NCBI GenBank assembly: GCA_016710435.1
Contig: JADJVV010000021.1
Location: 1-5,213, forward strand
DNA length: 5,213 nt
Source: Hyphomicrobiales bacterium
GTDB lineage: Bacteria > Pseudomonadota > Alphaproteobacteria > Rhizobiales > Aestuariivirgaceae
Reading direction: 5' to 3'
Shown here: positions 3,896 through 5,213 of the stretch, piece by piece
How the letters are laid out: each line of letters starts with the position of its first letter
Position numbering within the stretch: position 1 is the first letter of the stretch
Notes under the pieces: model-generated
Told to the model about the DNA's origin: nothing
What the model saw: the letters and a program-made list of their open reading frames with translations, nothing else
Databases searched by the model: none
Translations under genes and position numbers: made by a program

Positions 3896-4714
3896 TTATG
3901 CGCCGCTCTGCGCTGCTTCAAGCGCCGCTACCCGTTCCGCCAGATTCGACACGGCCATCAGCAGGTCGCCGACGACCGTAATAACCGATAGCGACTTCCC
4001 GGCTGGATGCTCCGCGTCCCGGTCCATGCCATAGCGCGGCGCATAGTCCACCACCACGCCGGAGAACTCCTCCCCGTTGAACGACCCCGATTTGTAGGTG
4101 AATCGCCGCACCGCCTCCGCACCGGCCCGCACCGCTGCCAGCACGTCGTCAATCGCTATCGGCTCGCCTGCGATGTCCTTGCTGTCCAGGCTGGATGTCT
4201 GTGCGCCAACGACGGTCCCCGCGGTATCGTTAGCGTTTACCGGTAGATTGACATCTATGCGCAGCACGCCGGAATCATCCGGCCAAATCCAGTATGTTTG
4301 CCCGCCCTTGTCGCGCAAGCCCAAAGTTCCCGCCGCCGGCGTCGATGCGTTTGTGTTTCTATCGGCGAGAATGCGCCCGCCCGCCAACGCGCCATTGTCG
4401 AATGGCGACATGGTTAGCTGGCTTACATTCGACAGAACCTCCAGTCTCATCCGCTCCTGGCCAGCGTAGGAGGCCGACAGGACAGCGACCGATGTCGATG
4501 CGGGCGCACCAAGTGCCAACGCCTTCTGCGTCGTTCCGGTTGGCGAAATGTTGTTCGGCCCGGTGAACAGATTCGCTTCTGTGATGATTGCGAACCGACT
4601 CGCATTGACGCGCCTGTCTTTGTCCGTGCTGCCGGCGCTTGCATCGTAGATGTGCATCATGTCACCCGCTACCGGGTCCGTGCACTCGTTCAGGTTTTCA
4701 ACGTATCTAGTCAT
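3896..4714 (-). CDS. Tail-fibre-like protein with S74-like C-terminal chaperone domain
   Basis: The 272-residue protein has the layout of a short phage tail fibre or tip protein. The N-terminus carries the TDPVAGDMMHIYDAS motif (12-26) followed by KDRRVNASRFA (32-42), a pattern common at the start of phage fibres. The middle is Gly/Ala/Thr/Asn-rich with beta features, including GTLGLRDKGGQTYWIWPDDS (129-148). The last 95 residues resemble the intramolecular chaperone of endosialidase (peptidase S74): SSLDSKDIAGEP at the domain entry (174-185), VLAAVRAGAEAVRRFTYKSG (191-210), a GVVVDYAPRYG strand and turn (219-229), and a closing helix with coiled-coil character (250-268). I cannot tell whether the self-cleaving serine is functional. 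The ATG at 4714 has GGGGTGA upstream and overlaps the previous gene by eight bases. Receptor binding is the likely role. Confidence 0.75.
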   Translation of the reverse strand: MTRYVENLNECTDPVAGDMMHIYDASAGSTDKDRRVNASRFAIITEANLFTGPNNISPTGTTQKALALGAPASTSVAVLSASYAGQERMRLEVLSNVSQLTMSPFDNGALAGGRILADRNTNASTPAAGTLGLRDKGGQTYWIWPDDSGVLRIDVNLPVNANDTAGTVVGAQTSSLDSKDIAGEPIAIDDVLAAVRAGAEAVRRFTYKSGSFNGEEFSGVVVDYAPRYGMDRDAEHPAGKSLSVITVVGDLLMAVSNLAERVAALEAAQSGA

Positions 4715-4889
4715 TTTTCACCCCATCCGTCACCTTAGTTACGGCAATCTTACCCAGTACCTGACGCAGAATCAGGATAGCGCCCTCTTGTCGCAAGCGT
4801 GACGCCTTGATAGTTTCCTCTTGCTGTATCAGGTCGGTCAATCCCTCTTCCAGATTAGCGAGCATCTGTCGGATCTCATCCTCGCTCAT
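4707..4889 (-). CDS. Small coiled-coil protein
   Basis: The product is 60 residues and mostly one amphipathic helix: MSEDEIRQMLANLEEGLTDL, then a QQEETIKASRLRQEGA stretch and a hydrophobic segment ILILRQVLGKI. The heptad-like spacing of Leu/Ile suggests a coiled coil that oligomerises. No family is recognised. The start at 4889 overlaps the TGA of the upstream gene (ATGA), and a GAGGCGA-like site precedes it; its TAG lies inside the start of the tail-fibre-like gene. This position, between a helical protein and a fibre, suits a small structural or assembly factor of the tail, though that is guesswork from context. Confidence 0.7.
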   Translation of the reverse strand: MSEDEIRQMLANLEEGLTDLIQQEETIKASRLRQEGAILILRQVLGKIAVTKVTDGVKND

Positions 4890-5212
4890 GCTGTCGCCTC
4901 TGGCACGCCCGGGAATAGCCCAGGTCGCGCCGCTTGCATACCTTCGATGTAATCAAGCGCCGCCTGCAGATGACCTAGCAGCGCCGTTTGACTGTCGAGT
5001 AGCCCCGCTGTTGCCGCCTGATGATAGGCCGCTACTGTGGCAAGGTCGCCGTCAATCAGCCGTGACCCCAGCTCCGCATACATGCCAAGCGCCACGCTCA
5101 CAGCCCGGTACGCTACCGCCACCTGCGACAGCAGATCCCGTTGCGCCTGTTTGTACTCCGCCCAGGTCGGCTCACTTTCTGGATTGTCCGTATCAATTAC
5201 GTATTGACTCAT
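4886..5212 (-). CDS. Hypothetical helical protein, first gene seen of the minus operon
   Basis: The 108-residue product begins MSQYVIDTDNPESEP, a polar lead, and is then largely alpha-helical and Ala-rich: a helix over WAEYKQAQRDLLSQVAVAYR (17-36), another over SVALGMYAELGSRLI, and a third over LLDSQTALLGHLQAALDYIE. It ends with a Pro/Gly-rich tail. There is no membrane segment or signal peptide. Only one base lies upstream of the ATG at 5212, so the ribosome binding site and the possibility of an earlier start cannot be judged. It is translationally coupled to the next gene (ATGA). I do not recognise it; location next to a fibre gene suggests a virion or assembly protein, as inference only. 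Confidence 0.65.
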   Translation of the reverse strand: MSQYVIDTDNPESEPTWAEYKQAQRDLLSQVAVAYRAVSVALGMYAELGSRLIDGDLATVAAYHQAATAGLLDSQTALLGHLQAALDYIEGMQAARPGLFPGVPEATA

Positions 5213-5213
5213 G

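Noticed and set aside
3882..3899. CGTTTAT direct repeat between two minus-strand genes
   Set aside because: Two 7-base copies four bases apart are too short to support a binding site or attachment site; noted only as context.
4098..4469. Plus-strand ORFs opposite the tail-fibre-like gene
   Set aside because: They are antisense to a gene with recognisable fibre motifs and have no ribosome binding sites or domain patterns.

Overview
ORGANISM AND TYPE: The window looks like part of a bacterial virus or prophage (possibly a phage-plasmid or other integrated element) from a moderately GC-rich bacterium. Supporting signs are tightly packed small genes with ATGA/GTGA overlaps, a tail-fibre-like protein ending in an S74-like chaperone domain, small membrane proteins in a lysis-cassette position, and several short unknown proteins. 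The host cannot be named. A sigma70-type promoter whose predicted start falls on an ATG suggests a host that tolerates leaderless mRNAs; this is inference. LAYOUT, PLUS STRAND: Positions 8-1372 encode an FtsK/SpoIIIE-type DNA-pumping ATPase with no membrane segment. A small gene follows whose natural GTG start (1369, strong ribosome binding site, GTGA overlap) is cut off by a stop after eight codons, while the +1 frame is open to 1717, so it appears frameshifted. A rho-independent terminator (1718-1752) ends this unit. Next comes a self-contained cassette: a near-consensus promoter (1783-1811) with an inverted repeat against its -35 box, then a GNAT-like acetyltransferase, a 42-residue Lys/Glu-rich microprotein, an HTH/excisionase-like protein with a suspect C-terminus, a 73-residue acidic protein, and a terminator (2872-2900). 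LAYOUT, MINUS STRAND: A co-directional operon enters from the right edge and runs to 2895: two small helical proteins, the tail-fibre-like protein, a coiled-coil protein with a C-terminal membrane anchor, a three-segment membrane protein and a stand-alone LuxR-type HTH protein. Its last stop codon lies inside the T-tract of the opposing cassette's terminator, so the two units converge with almost no gap. HOW THE GENES MAY WORK TOGETHER: The minus operon reads as late functions (tail tip, then a holin/XhlA-like pair) closing with a regulator coupled to the membrane protein. The plus cassette has the architecture of a phage moron: own promoter, own terminators, small cargo genes. The most notable observations are the leaderless GNAT promoter, the moron-like cassette, three inverted repeats within about 125 bp at its last gene (one with perfect 11-bp arms inside coding sequence), two apparent frameshifts, and the membrane protein-LuxR pair. 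No tRNA, rRNA, CRISPR array or insertion sequence was seen, and no stretch over 300 bases lacks a gene.
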